Shown piece after piece: positions 12,600-23,309 of a DNA stretch of 64,000 bases (position 1 is its first letter; every line of letters begins with the position of its first letter). The stretch is from Glomus cerebriforme (taxonomy: Eukaryota > Glomeromycota > Glomeromycetes > Glomerales > Glomeraceae), in contig QKYT01000052.1 of assembly GCA_003550305.1 (NCBI GenBank), forward strand, positions 233,095 to 297,094. The letters run 5' to 3'. Below the pieces are notes generated by a model. That model worked only from the letters and a program-made list of their open reading frames with translations. It had not been told where the DNA came from and searched no databases. The position numbers and the translations under genes are program-made.

Positions 12600-13720
12600 T
12601 GAAATCACGCCAAAAATTTTGTCACCATATAATAGAACTATTTTATTAAATTGGTCTATTAAATCATCAAATTTTTTATGGACTTCCTTGTCTAATAGTT
12701 TGACTAAATGTACGAGGCAAAAACATTCGTCTCTTATCTCTTATGTCAAAATCAAACAAAGCAAGATGATCAACTATATGTTTGATGTTTTCGACAAGAG
12801 TTGGAAAAAGATTATCTCAACATATGAAACCTTATCGAAAAAGGTGCTTTACAATTATGATTACGCACGGTTAATTAAGTTAATTACACGATTGAAAAAT
12901 TACGATTCGTATTAAAAATGGCTGAATTGATTTCTTAATGATATGAAATCGAATAATTTGAATTTATCCCTAAATTCATATGAATTAATAATAGTTATGT
13001 ATGCGAAATGTTAACGGAATGTCAAAAGAACATGTCCATACGTATATTAGTTATAATTAGTACTGTATAATACATGTAATATGAAATGTTCAATGTTGTG
13101 CGTCAGATCCTATTTGGGGCGATTTTTATAACATTAGTCATCGCGTCTTTTAAACGTGTCAAATTACGTTTCGGCAAAATAAGAAAATTACTGGTGCACT
13201 AAGAAATGGAAAAAAGGGTCTACCACGGATTTTTACAAGTTCGTAATTTAAAAAGTGCGGAAAAATGTCTCGAGATAATGTCTTCCATGAAGGTTAAACT
13301 TAACGCTAATCACTCTAATGTGGCTAATTTAGGAGATTATGAAAAACTTATGCACTATGCCGATCCTATCATTAAGATTTCAAGGACGATACATTTGCTT
13401 TATAATAGTAAATATTAAACCAGGTCCAGATAAATTTGTAAATAAAATTTAATGGCACGCCTCAAATTTGATCAGATGTCAAAATCAACATTAAATTCGA
13501 ATGTCATAACGGTCAATACTTTTACTAATGACTGTATTAATCAACAAAATCTTAAAGAGGAAAAGAAATATTTAATAAAATGGTTAAATGTGGAATTTCT
13601 CCGAATATGAAAGTCTACAATACGTTATTAAAAGGATATCTAAGTCTTTAAGACATTGATCCTGATGCTATCAATTATAATACTTTGATGCAATATATTA
13701 AAGGACAAACAGAATAAATT
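12600..13720 (+). pseudogene. Remnants of a PPR-repeat gene
   Basis: Several broken frames carry pentatricopeptide-repeat signatures. The clearest is at 13580-13715: GISPNMKVYNTLLKGYLSL, a stop, then DIDPDAINYNTLMQYIKG, matching the PPR pattern of a P-D/N-x-x-x-YNTL-x-x-x-Y unit every 35 residues. A frame at 13206-13418 (NLKSAEKCLEIMSSMKVKLN) and one at 12619-12915 look like earlier repeats of the same gene, but frameshifts and stops separate them. PPR proteins normally bind organellar RNA; this copy appears dead. An unrecognised multi-intron gene is less likely because the interruptions fall inside repeats and lack splice signals. Confidence 0.55.
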
Positions 13721-13959
13721 TAGAATATTACCAATGAAATTACATTGAACATGTGTTTTATGTACTGTAAAAGGACGAAAACAGAAATAACTTTGTTGAC
13801 GCTAACTTTAGAATTTATTGCATCCCAAAATGAAGACTAGAAAAGCTTCTTTTTTTTATTAATAAAAAATTTAAGAATAAAAAAAGGTCAAATGGAATAA
13901 TTTTTATAAATAATATTTTATAAGATATGTAGATATAACTATATAATTTGCAATAAGGT

Positions 13960-15426
13960 TCAAGGAAGAAGAATGCGATTTTTGTATGATTCGAGTCTAT
14001 TAAAACAAAATTTGTATACGGTGAAGCACAGAAGGGAAAAAAAGGAGAAAATAGCTAAAAGATAAAGTGTGAAATAAAGCAAGACCGAGGATTCCGAGAA
14101 CGGATTATGTTCAGGGCTAGTAGGGTTGATAGGAGGATAGGAATCGGGGTAGTCGGGGTAAGGATCGGGGTAAGGATCGGGGTAAGGATCAGGGTAAGTA
14201 GGATTAGTAGGATTAGGATTAGGACTAGAATTAGTCGGGATCGAAGATGGGGGATTCGGATTGAGTTTAATAGGAATTGCTTCAATTAATGCATCATATC
14301 CATAGCCATCCATTCTTAAAGTACCTTTTGTACTAATAATAAGGGAATTCCCTTCCTCAGTTATACTTTCAGCATCATAATATTCCTTTTGAAGGTAACA
14401 TCTAAGCGCATTAGCGTCGACATCAGTCATTGGAACAATCTTTCCATTTTCGTCTAGTCTATCCGCTTTGGCAGTGATTCGAATTTTTGCTTTGAATGGT
14501 ATATTAATTCTAATCTTATCTACCGAGCTATTGACCATTATCGAGGTATTGGATGGTACTTTGACTTTCTGTTGGATACGATATTTAACTTCTTCACTTA
14601 CAGATTCCCTATATTCTTCTTCGTACGTTGAATTGAATTCACTTTTAATCCCGCCATGGAAACCTGTGTTTATCCCTAATAACCCAAAAATGGTTCTACC
14701 AATATTAAACGACAAACCAATATCCTTTATGACTTTGAATGACTCTGACTTTCTGATTCTCAAAGTATAACTATTTACTTTCCTTTCGGTTTTATCGATT
14801 GTTTGTATTATTGTTGCATTTGTCGGATTGCGAATTAAAATACTACCGCTTAGGAGGCTGGTGCGTGTCTTGTAACGATCCAGTTTATATTTTAGATCTG
14901 GAGGATATTCAAAGTTTTCGACTACCGCGTTTAATTTATAATTGCTTGGTTTAATAGACCATTGTTGATAAGAATTGGTCTTAGAACTAGAGCCGATATA
15001 AACATCTCGACCATTGCTATCTAAATTACGAGATTCAGAATTCGCATGAGCAATATTATATATATCATCATTAATCTTTTTAAATATCCATTGCTGATAC
15101 CGGTTAGATAAACTAGGAGTACCGAAGTATGTTTTTTGGCCATCACTATCTAAATTCAAACTTGTTTTTGCGCTTATGATATTATAATCATTGTCATTAG
15201 CCTTTCGAAATGACCAATATTGGTATGGGTTAAATGCAGAACTGACATAAATATCGTTGCCATCACTATCCAAGTTCGAACCAGACTTCAAATGCACAAT
15301 TTTATATGTAATTCCCTCTACCAGACTAAAATCTTGGGCGGAATCGGAATTTGTGTTAACCTTATTATTAGGAATCAAAGCACAATACGTATGAACTATA
15401 AAAAAGAACAGAAAATAAGGTTTCAT
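13960..15426 (-). CDS. Secreted trefoil lectin / aerolysin-like protein with C-terminal membrane anchor
   Basis: This is an intronless gene for 488 residues. Residues 1-16 are a hydrophobic signal peptide ending near YCA. Residues about 37-160 are a ricin-B-type beta-trefoil: three repeats, each with a LDSDG/LDSNG loop (53-56, 92-96, 135-138) and a YQxW-type motif (68-71, 110-113, 153-156). Residues about 165-388 are Thr/Ser/Lys-rich beta sequence with a glycine-rich amphipathic stretch (about 233-275), the pattern of aerolysin/ETX-MTX2-type pore formers. A Pro/Asp/Tyr-rich stalk follows (about 388-445, with PDPYPDPYPDPYPD), then a membrane span (about 448-470) and a short basic tail. Known lectin-aerolysin proteins are soluble; the anchor is the oddity. 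The fold of the middle domain is inferred from pattern only. Likely role: binding glycans at the cell surface, possibly acting on membranes. Promoter and neighbours give no clue. Confidence 0.75.
   Translation of the reverse strand: MKPYFLFFFIVHTYCALIPNNKVNTNSDSAQDFSLVEGITYKIVHLKSGSNLDSDGNDIYVSSAFNPYQYWSFRKANDNDYNIISAKTSLNLDSDGQKTYFGTPSLSNRYQQWIFKKINDDIYNIAHANSESRNLDSNGRDVYIGSSSKTNSYQQWSIKPSNYKLNAVVENFEYPPDLKYKLDRYKTRTSLLSGSILIRNPTNATIIQTIDKTERKVNSYTLRIRKSESFKVIKDIGLSFNIGRTIFGLLGINTGFHGGIKSEFNSTYEEEYRESVSEEVKYRIQQKVKVPSNTSIMVNSSVDKIRINIPFKAKIRITAKADRLDENGKIVPMTDVDANALRCYLQKEYYDAESITEEGNSLIISTKGTLRMDGYGYDALIEAIPIKLNPNPPSSIPTNSSPNPNPTNPTYPDPYPDPYPDPYPDYPDSYPPINPTSPEHNPFSESSVLLYFTLYLLAIFSFFSLLCFTVYKFCFNRLESYKNRILLP
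14150..14200 (-). repeat. 12-bp coding tandem repeat (stalk)
   Basis: The + strand shows about four copies of GGGGTAAGGATC. On the minus strand they encode the PDPY repeats of the stalk of the lectin/aerolysin-like protein. The unit is a multiple of three bases, so copy number can change without breaking the frame. Confidence 0.85.
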
Positions 15427-16135
15427 TTTCGTAATTTTAAATAAGAGAATTCAACAAGTTTTAAAAAAAATGTGGCTCAAATTTATTAAAAAAAAAAGTG
15501 CTTACGAATTATTATGCGGTACAAGTAATGAAACCAATTAAGTATAAATTGTTTCTTCAATCACGCGAAGTGTAACAATAAACAAGACAATTTGCTTTCA
15601 GATCTACTTATGACAGCATACCACACTAATAAAAACAACAGATAAATATGGTTAAATTTCAGGTGGAAGTCTCTCTTAGAAGAAATTCGGACGAATTAAC
15701 GTTGAGTCTTCCATAGAAATTATGTCATGCAGATAATTTCGTGTGCACGCGCAAACTATGTGCACACTATATGTAAAACAAAATAATAATAAGCGCAACG
15801 CGTACTGCGCCATTCAATTTTTATCACTTGGCCATAACAGACTAGATAAAGACTACTACTAAAATCACAATCTAGCAGCAAGTTGTATATTGCATATACT
15901 CCGTGCATAACAGCGAGTGGCCTAATCTTGGCCCAAATTACCGTTGCCCAAAATTTTGTTGAATAAAATTTAATCTGATGATCCAATTTTGATAAAATAA
16001 TAAAAAATGAAATCTATTTACTAAAACTCAGTAAAAGGAATCATTTTTGTGTGTCTCAATTTTTCAGATTATGTAAGCAACGCGTAATATATACAGTATA
16101 TTAGCCAATTATAATTAAGTCATGTGATTAAATTA
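15427..16135. other. Upstream region of the lectin gene, no gene seen
   Basis: About 700 bp upstream of the minus-strand lectin gene. It probably contains its promoter, but I cannot point to a defined site. The base composition is more balanced than in the repeat blocks on either side, which fits unique DNA. Confidence 0.5.
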
Positions 16136-16139
16136 CATA

Positions 16140-16395
16140 TAAATTTATTTCATTATAAATTTCATAATGATGTGATTTATTTTTTACTGCAAATTTTGCT
16201 AATTCAGTAATTCTTTTTTGATAAATATCCATATATCTTCAAGATTTTCTTGCAAATTTTCTAATAGCAATTAATGATATTGAATCTAAAGCTTCTAGAA
16301 TTGTTTTTTGCAAATCAGACCAGGTATAATCATAATATTCTCTTGTATATTTCTTTGTAACATCCCAATACATTTCTATATAATTCAATTATATT
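16140..16395 (-). pseudogene. Second decayed copy of the DDE transposase (3' end)
   Basis: On the minus strand the sequence reads YTREYYDYTWSDLQKT, then LEALDSISLIAIRKFARKS, a TGA, then RYMDIYQKRITELAKFAVK. This is the same family as the copy at 4200-6480, with which it shares the EAL(N/D)SISL block. The TGA sits where the family has Trp (TGG). It is a truncated fragment with no start and no partner domain nearby, so it is dead. Confidence 0.75.
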
Positions 16396-17582
16396 ATAAC
16401 TTTTCTTTGATTTCTTTTTGTATTTGTGATTTTTGAAAAATAAAATCAGATTATAAAAATAATAAGCAATCAGTAGTAATATTATTTAGTTTTATTTTAC
16501 ATAATTGATAATTACTAATAGGGTCCTTGAATACACTGATAGAAACCTCATTGTACAGATTTAATGATTTAGTATTGAAGTTCAGTTCTTATTAAACAGA
16601 TATGAAAAGTTGGCCAAAGTTTAGAATATGGATTTTAACTAACAATGATTTACTTTGTTGTACAAATTTACAATAAAAATTGCCTCCGTGTACAAATTTA
16701 CAATAAAATCTTACTTTCGTATACAGATATACTACAGAGTTAAAGGGGTTCAACATACAAAATTTATATTAAGAATGTATGATATACTTTTTATATTTTA
16801 TCGTTAATTATTATGTATTTGAAGAATATTCATTTCATTTTTTTAGTCTTTTGGATAAGGTTGAAACTAGAAGTCAAAATACTTCAAATTTTTTAGGATG
16901 ATATATTATGCTGATGGCAATTTAATTACAATTATATAATAAGTCAGTAGAGGAAATTGTAACATAGAGTTGGAATTTTGAAGGCTAAATTATTAATGAA
17001 AGTAAAAAAAAGTCAAGAAAATCCAAATGATTCAGAAACCAGAATAGTATTAAATTTAATTAGTATTTCTAAAAAAATTTTTTTTGTAAAGTTTCTCATA
17101 CAAAAATTGAGTTTTCTAAAAGGTTGACATACAGAAATATGAATATTAATTAAGGTGTTCAATATATGGATAAAATAAAACTTGAAGTTTAGATTGTACA
17201 GAAATAATCTTTGTCCGCAGAAGATTCATTAATAAAAGTGTGGTATATTTCAGAGCCTTTTACTAACTAAACTTTTATATTTAAATCTCTTCCTATTAAA
17301 ATTTGTTTTATACCTTTTGCTTAATTAAAATAAATTAAATGATCAGAAAAAAATATTATTAATTGAATGGTATGATTAGAATTATAAATATACTAAAGGT
17401 TATTTACTTTCAAAATATATATTCATTCTTAAAATATTTAATGCATTTTTTTACTATTGCATCATATCTATTAGCTATTACTTCAATTTATATTATCTTA
17501 ATTTTTAAATATAATGATATGATCTATAATAAAAAAAATTGTTTGACCTAGTACCTGTATATAAGTATAATTTTTGATATAT
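16396..17582. other. AT-rich repeat flank with short direct repeats
   Basis: There is no gene. A direct repeat GTACAAATTTACAATAAAA occurs twice (about 16661-16679 and 16691-16709), and variants with TACAGATATAC or ATACAGAAATATG recur to about 17215. These could be subterminal repeats of the transposon whose transposase remnant lies next to them. Confidence 0.45.
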
Positions 17583-17904
17583 ACCATATAGTTCTGAAAT
17601 TAAGCACACTTTTTTTATTATAGGGGTGCTTAATTTCGCTGTATAATTTTTTTTAAAAAAAATCATATTTATATTAATTTTGTATTTAGGATATCTTGTT
17701 ATCCAGTAATTAAAAATTAATGTAATTTGGCTCATTGGATTCATCTCAATAAGAGGAATCCAATAGTAGTTATTTCATATCTCTAGGATAAATATTAGCC
17801 GAGATATCATAAATTTATTATTAAAAGAGTGCTTATTTTTAGGTTATTTCTTATATATAAGGATGTTTATTTTCGGGTGATGCTTAATTTCAGAACTATA
17901 TAGT
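17583..17904. mobile_element. MITE with TATAGTTCTGAAATTAAGCA ends
   Basis: A 320-bp element has terminal inverted repeats of about 21 bp (17586-17606 and 17881-17901) reading TATAGTTCTGAAATTAAGCA inward. Subterminal copies of GTGCTTAATTTCG-like words occur on both sides. The middle (about 17730-17770) is a small palindrome, CTCATTGGATTC...GGAATCCAATAG, related to the foldback core seen at 63360-64000. It is non-coding and probably non-autonomous. Confidence 0.7.
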
Positions 17905-19070
17905 ATATATCTTAATTTTTTGCAGAAAAGTTAGCTAAATTTTTATATGTTTTATATCTTATTGGAAAAAAAATAAAAAAATAAAAATAGTAATTAGTAT
18001 TATCATATAGTATAATGCTAAAAATACTTTGAAAATACATAAATTTAGAATTTTAATTCCTTTTAGTTTAGTAATCTATTTTATAAAACACATAATTAGT
18101 TTTATGCCTAGTAATTTTAAAATTGCAAGTTCTATAATCTTTCATAATATATACTTTTATTTGTCATCATTATTTATTTATAAGGTAAATTCTAAATTGT
18201 AACAAATTATTTTTCACATTTTTTTTTTCTGCTAATTATATTCAAAAAATAAAGAACAAAAGTTAGTATACATAACTTCTTTTTTGAAAATTAATATATT
18301 ACACAGATCTTCTATATAATTGGCTTATTTTAATATATAAAAGTATATATATATAACTTAGTAAAATTCTTCTAAGCTGATAATCCCTGCTTTAAACTAG
18401 TTAAATTAAAAGAATACCATTGTATAACTAAAGAGCATTATCTTAATTTTTGATTAAGAAATACAAAAATAATATTTTGAGTACTATTAATTTATTTAAG
18501 ATAATTATTAAATGTACTAATAAAATTAGAAAATATTATAATATCTATGAAATTCTTAACATAAATATTTAAATTAAGCTGATTTACAGCTTTTTACTAA
18601 TATAATCATATTCTTTTAAATTAAAAAATTTTAAATTGAGATATAAACAAACAATTTTTTTAATAGTTACATCAGTAATTTCATAAAAACTAAAGTTAAA
18701 ATGTTAAAAATTTGAATAAAAATAAATAACATTAGAAATTGATATTTCAGTAATTTTTATATGATAAGAAATATTTAAATAATAACTGTATAATTGCATA
18801 TAAACCTTTATCAGTTTTTATTTTAGTATAACAGTTTATATACTTATTTTATTTTTTTTTATTTTTTGCAAATTGAAATATTTCAAATTTATTTATATAT
18901 AATTCTATTATCTAATTTAATAATTTATCACTAAATCCTATGCTATTATCAAAATCTAAATAAATTATATTTAGAAATAAATGCATAATATTATTAATTT
19001 TTTTATCTAAAAATAAATAATAGTATAAAATTTTAAAATGAATTAAATTTGTAGCTTTTATCTTTATATA
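17905..19070. other. AT-rich region without recognisable features
   Basis: About 1.2 kb of very AT-rich DNA with stops in all frames. I see no gene, RNA or clear repeat boundary. Confidence 0.5.
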
Positions 19071-19535
19071 CAGTCAGACCTCTATATAGTCACCTCCTAT
19101 ATAGTCACAACTCTTTATAAACATCTGATTTTGAAAAACAGTTTTAAATTATATCAAATTACTCCTATATAATCACAAATCAATTATAGTCATTATCATC
19201 TCATAATCTTAAATATATATATTATTTTTATTAATAAATAAACCTCTACATAATCACTGTAATTTTAGTTATAAAATAATTTCAGATAGAATTACCACAT
19301 TACATGATTTTCTTTTTAAAAATAAATATTATATATGTAAAAATTAGCAAAAATTTTTTATTGAATGGCTATTGCCAAAAATAGAAATATCTGAATTATA
19401 TTTACTAATTTCAGCTAAAATTAAGAAAATTTTAATTTCAATATCTTTATATAACAAATAAACATACTTTTATACAATCACTAATTTTAAGAAAATCGAT
19501 TAGATAACTATATGGAGATCTGAATCATCTGACTG
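19071..19535. mobile_element. pogo/Tc1-type MITE, 465 bp
   Basis: The left end reads CAGTCAGACCTCTATATAGT and the right end is its imperfect inverse (ACTATATGGAGATCTGAATC, later GACTG). TA dinucleotides flank both ends (19069-19070 and 19536-19537), the target duplication of Tc1/mariner/pogo elements. Internally, words of the type TATAGTCACAA and TATAATCAC repeat near the left end. It is non-coding. The same ends occur at 40466, 54440 and 58196. Confidence 0.8.
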
Positions 19536-20149
19536 TACTAATTTCATAAATTTTTTTAATCAAAAGTATTTTTTTTTATAATAATTACTTGAAAAAATAT
19601 AAGTTATTTTTATTTAATTTAATGTATTTTCATAGATTAAAAATACTGCATCTATATTATAATCAACAAACAAATGAAATAAAATAAAATAATTTTATTT
19701 ATTAGTTAAGCCATTTTTTCAATACTCTTATCCTATGAAATAAGATTAAATAAACAGATATTTGATATATATTAACTGTTTTTCTTTTTGAGTCTTCTTT
19801 TTAAAAAGTTATTTAGCTTTTACATCAATCAGTTTTCTGAAAAAGGACTAATGCAAATGTCTATTCTTTACTAAAATTATATTTATTTTATTTATTTTGT
19901 AAATGTTAACAAGTATTATTTTTTTTTAATATATTTGTTAAGAGTTTAAGTAATTCTAATATATATTAGTTAAACTTTTTAAAATTTATCTCTAGATTAA
20001 GATTATGATTATTAACAAATTTTGTTATAATTGCAAATATAATAATATAATACTAATTAAAATTAATATTATTGGATAAGTTGAATAAGTAGTTTATTGA
20101 AAGATAAAAAAATCTAATGAAATATATTCTTCAGTCTTAATTAATCAAA

Positions 20150-21866
20150 TATTTGCCCTCTTTCTCCACTTTAAAGGCAGAAATATCCAACTTATTGCAC
20201 TTATATCATATAGGTTCTCAGAGTAAAATCACATTGCTAAGCTTCCTTAGATAAAACATACTTTGAATCCCAGTACCAGAAACCCAAAGTAATTCCTTTA
20301 ACCAGTCCTTTTGAATCTTTCCATCAAAAAGAATACCCTTCACTTAGTTCACTTGAATTTTTTTTCAATCTCTATGGATCCTCAAACTAGTATGAAATAT
20401 TGATAAGCAAGGTTCTAGAAACTAGATACTAGTACCAATTTCTAGGATAAAGAATACCAATTACACTGCACTTGGATTCTTAAACTAGTATAAAACATTG
20501 ATAAGGTTCTAAAGACTAGATGCTAGTACTAGTCTTCAGGATAAAGAATACCAATTACATTGCACTTGGATCTTCAAAATAGCATGAAATGTTTTAAGAA
20601 GAATTATAGAAGCTGGCTGCTAGTGTCAACCTTCAGAAAGAAAAGACTATCTAAAAATTACTAATAATAAAAATACAAATAAAGAAACAAAACAATTTCA
20701 CCTTTATTCCTCTACCCTACTAACCAGTTCTTATTAGCATAAAAGATACTTTAAATGAATTGAGTTAACTACTTATACTATCTTATCTATTATCTTTGAA
20801 TGATAAGAACCTAATGTAATTTTACGCTGACTAAAAAATCTTTAATTACATAAGTGGTAACTTCTTTAAATAGGCCAATTTCTAATAGCCTAAAGCTTTT
20901 ATTATCTACTGAATCGAGATGACTACTTATATAGGTAGTGGTACATAGCATTAAGTTTTGACCCTTTTTAAGAATTTTAATTCTTGATATACCTATTTGA
21001 AAAAATAACTCTCGACCACATGACTACTCTCACTAATTTCTTATGTAAATATAATTTGACCCTATACCTATGTCTTCTGCACCTTTTTTTCTTTTTTTAG
21101 ATTTTCTAATAATAATATGTTATGTCATCTTAAGAGGCTAAATTAGGGATCACTAATTGTAAAATAAAAACTAAGAGAATGTAATAACAAGAGAACTAAT
21201 CATTAACAGATGATTAGTTATCAATCAATTTTTTCAGTACTTTTATTCCATCTGCCTAAAGTACCAATTTCATACAAATTTAATAAAGCAGAATCTAAGT
21301 CAATTTAAATCACTAAGCTAGCTTCATCAGAATCCTCTTTAGCCAGGTCTTTCAAATTTGTCTTCATAAGCATAAAAAATTGATATTTTACCACCTTTCT
21401 AACACTAAATTTAATTATAAAAATATTAAAAAAACAGTAATTTTTATTAAACTTATATTTCAGAAAAGACTTTTCCTGCAGTACTAAGCCCATATACCAA
21501 GTAACTCTGTAAAAAATTGCTTTACTTTCAAAAAAACTTTACACTAGATCCACTTTTAGTTCTATTCTTTTATCTTGTATTTATAAAAAGTATCTAAGAA
21601 TACTAAACAGCTTTTTAGGTATCAACTTAAAATAAGATATAGGTAACTGAAAGTTGTTATAAATCTAACTTGTGAAAAAACTTGGTAAACTGAAAACTAT
21701 TATCCATACTTTTTAAAGTTTTTTAATTAACTTCAACAATATAGAACAACTTTTCCTAAGACTAAAAGACCATTTTTATAATGCAAAATGGCAAAAAGCA
21801 CAACTTTTCTTTCCCAAACTTCTTGGAAGAAATAGATATAAAAATTAGCAGGGAGAGCTGTCCTGA
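20150..21866 (-). mobile_element. Non-coding repeat element 'B', inverted copy 1
   Basis: This 1.7-kb segment is the reverse complement of 23310-24990 (diverged, by eye about three quarters identical). Matching landmarks are the AGAAAAGTTGC(A)CTTTTTG block (here at about 21795), the GATTAGTTATCAATCAAT block (about 21210) and CCTCCTTAGATAA (here at about 20250). Between 20370 and 20640 a unit of about 100 bp (CTAGTATGAAATATTGATAAG... with TAGTACTAG) is repeated three times. No coding frame is visible. A poly-A end on another copy (60090-60100) suggests a retrotransposed, SINE- or LINE-derived element. Confidence 0.7.
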
Positions 21867-22405
21867 TTTTAATATATTAATTATTTTTTTTATTTTAATA
21901 TATTAATTATTTTTTTTATTTTNNNNNNNNNNNNNNNNNNNNNNNNNNNNNNNNNNNNNNNNNNNNNNNNNNNNNNNNNNNNNNNNNNNNNNNNNNNNNN
22001 NNNNNNNNNNNNNNNNNNNNNNNNNNNNNNNNNNNNNNNNNNNNNNNNNNNNNNNNNNNNNNNNNNNNNNNNNNNNNNNNNNNNNNNNNNNNNNNNNNNN
22101 NNNNNNNNNNNNNNNNNNNNNNNNNNNNNNNNNNNNNNNNNNNNNNNNNNNNNNNNNNNNNNNNNNNNNNNNNNNNNNNNNNNNNNNNNNNNNNNNNNNN
22201 NNNNNNNNNNNNNNNNNNNNNNNNNNNNNNNNNNNNNNNNNNNNNNNNNNNNNNNNNNNNNNNNNNNNNNNNNNNNNNNNNNNNNNNNNNNNNNNNNTAT
22301 ATTAATTATTTTTTTTATTTTAATATATTAATTATTTTTTTTATTTTAATATATTAATTATTTTTTTTATTTTAATATATTAATTATTTTTTATTTTAAT
22401 ATATT
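21867..22405. repeat. 27-bp tandem array spanning an assembly gap
   Basis: The unit begins TAATATATTAATTATTTT and ends TTTTATTTT (27 bp). About two copies precede and about four follow a run of 375 N. The array continues unchanged across the gap, so the gap is almost certainly more of the same array and the true length is unknown. Confidence 0.9.
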
Positions 22406-23309
22406 ATTTTTAAAAAAAATTATTGCAAAATGAGTTATATAAAAATAAACAAACTTTAAACTAAAAAAATTTAATAAAAAACTATTCTAATTATTATTTT
22501 CTGTTTGAATATGATAATCTTTAAAATAATTACTTTTTTTTTTTATTACAATATAAAGCTAATCACATGTTTAATTTAAATTTTATAATGCTAGCCAAAT
22601 TTGCCTTATTTGGATCTTAGGTAACATTACACAATCCAAAAAGGCAATTTTATTTCTCTTAAAAATTGAAATTTTAGGTTATGCAAGATTCTAAAAAGAT
22701 AATTTTATTGCAAATTATTTAATTCAGCTGAATTATAAATTATGTGACACTGGTGATGATTGCCATGACAATAAATTACAAAATCCTATATTAAATATTA
22801 ATTAAATTTTATTGTAATTAAATGTTTACATATTTTTATATATAATTTATATTTAATAAATAAAATTCATTATATGAAACTTAATATTTTAATATTCTTA
22901 ACTAGAAATTTACAAAAAAAAAACAAAAAAAAATGGTAATAAACATTTCTAATAAAAAAGAATTAAGTTTTGCAATTAGTGTTGCAAAAATACTATTTCA
23001 GTATTTTTAATATTCCTAATCTGAAAACTAAAAAAAAAAGTAAAAAAAAAATATTAGTAAATATTTTATTTATTTTATTATAAAACTTACTATTTTTTTA
23101 TATTTTAATATTTTAACTTGAAAATCTACACTAGTCAAAATCAAAACTTTAACCTTAAAATCTTTTGGCAAAGTTTTATTTAATTCAGTTATATAATTTG
23201 GCAAAAATTCACAAATTAACTAATTTGATTATTTGATTTACTAGTAATTAATAATAATAATAATCAGTTATTCTAATTATTAATATTACAACAAGTCTAA
23301 TTCATTACA
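22406..23309. other. AT-rich spacer between two element B copies
   Basis: About 900 bp of AT-rich DNA with A- and T-runs. I see no gene. It lies between the tandem array and the 5' end of the right-hand copy of element B. Confidence 0.5.

Noticed and set aside
14055..14289. Frames of 76 and 60 residues within the lectin gene
   Set aside because: Shadow frames of the 12-bp repeat; the 488-residue frame has a coherent domain order.
15220..15444. 74-residue plus-strand frame over the lectin start
   Set aside because: Antisense of the signal peptide and trefoil region, without features of its own.
17505..17744. 79-residue minus-strand frame
   Set aside because: Lies across the end of a MITE; composition-driven.
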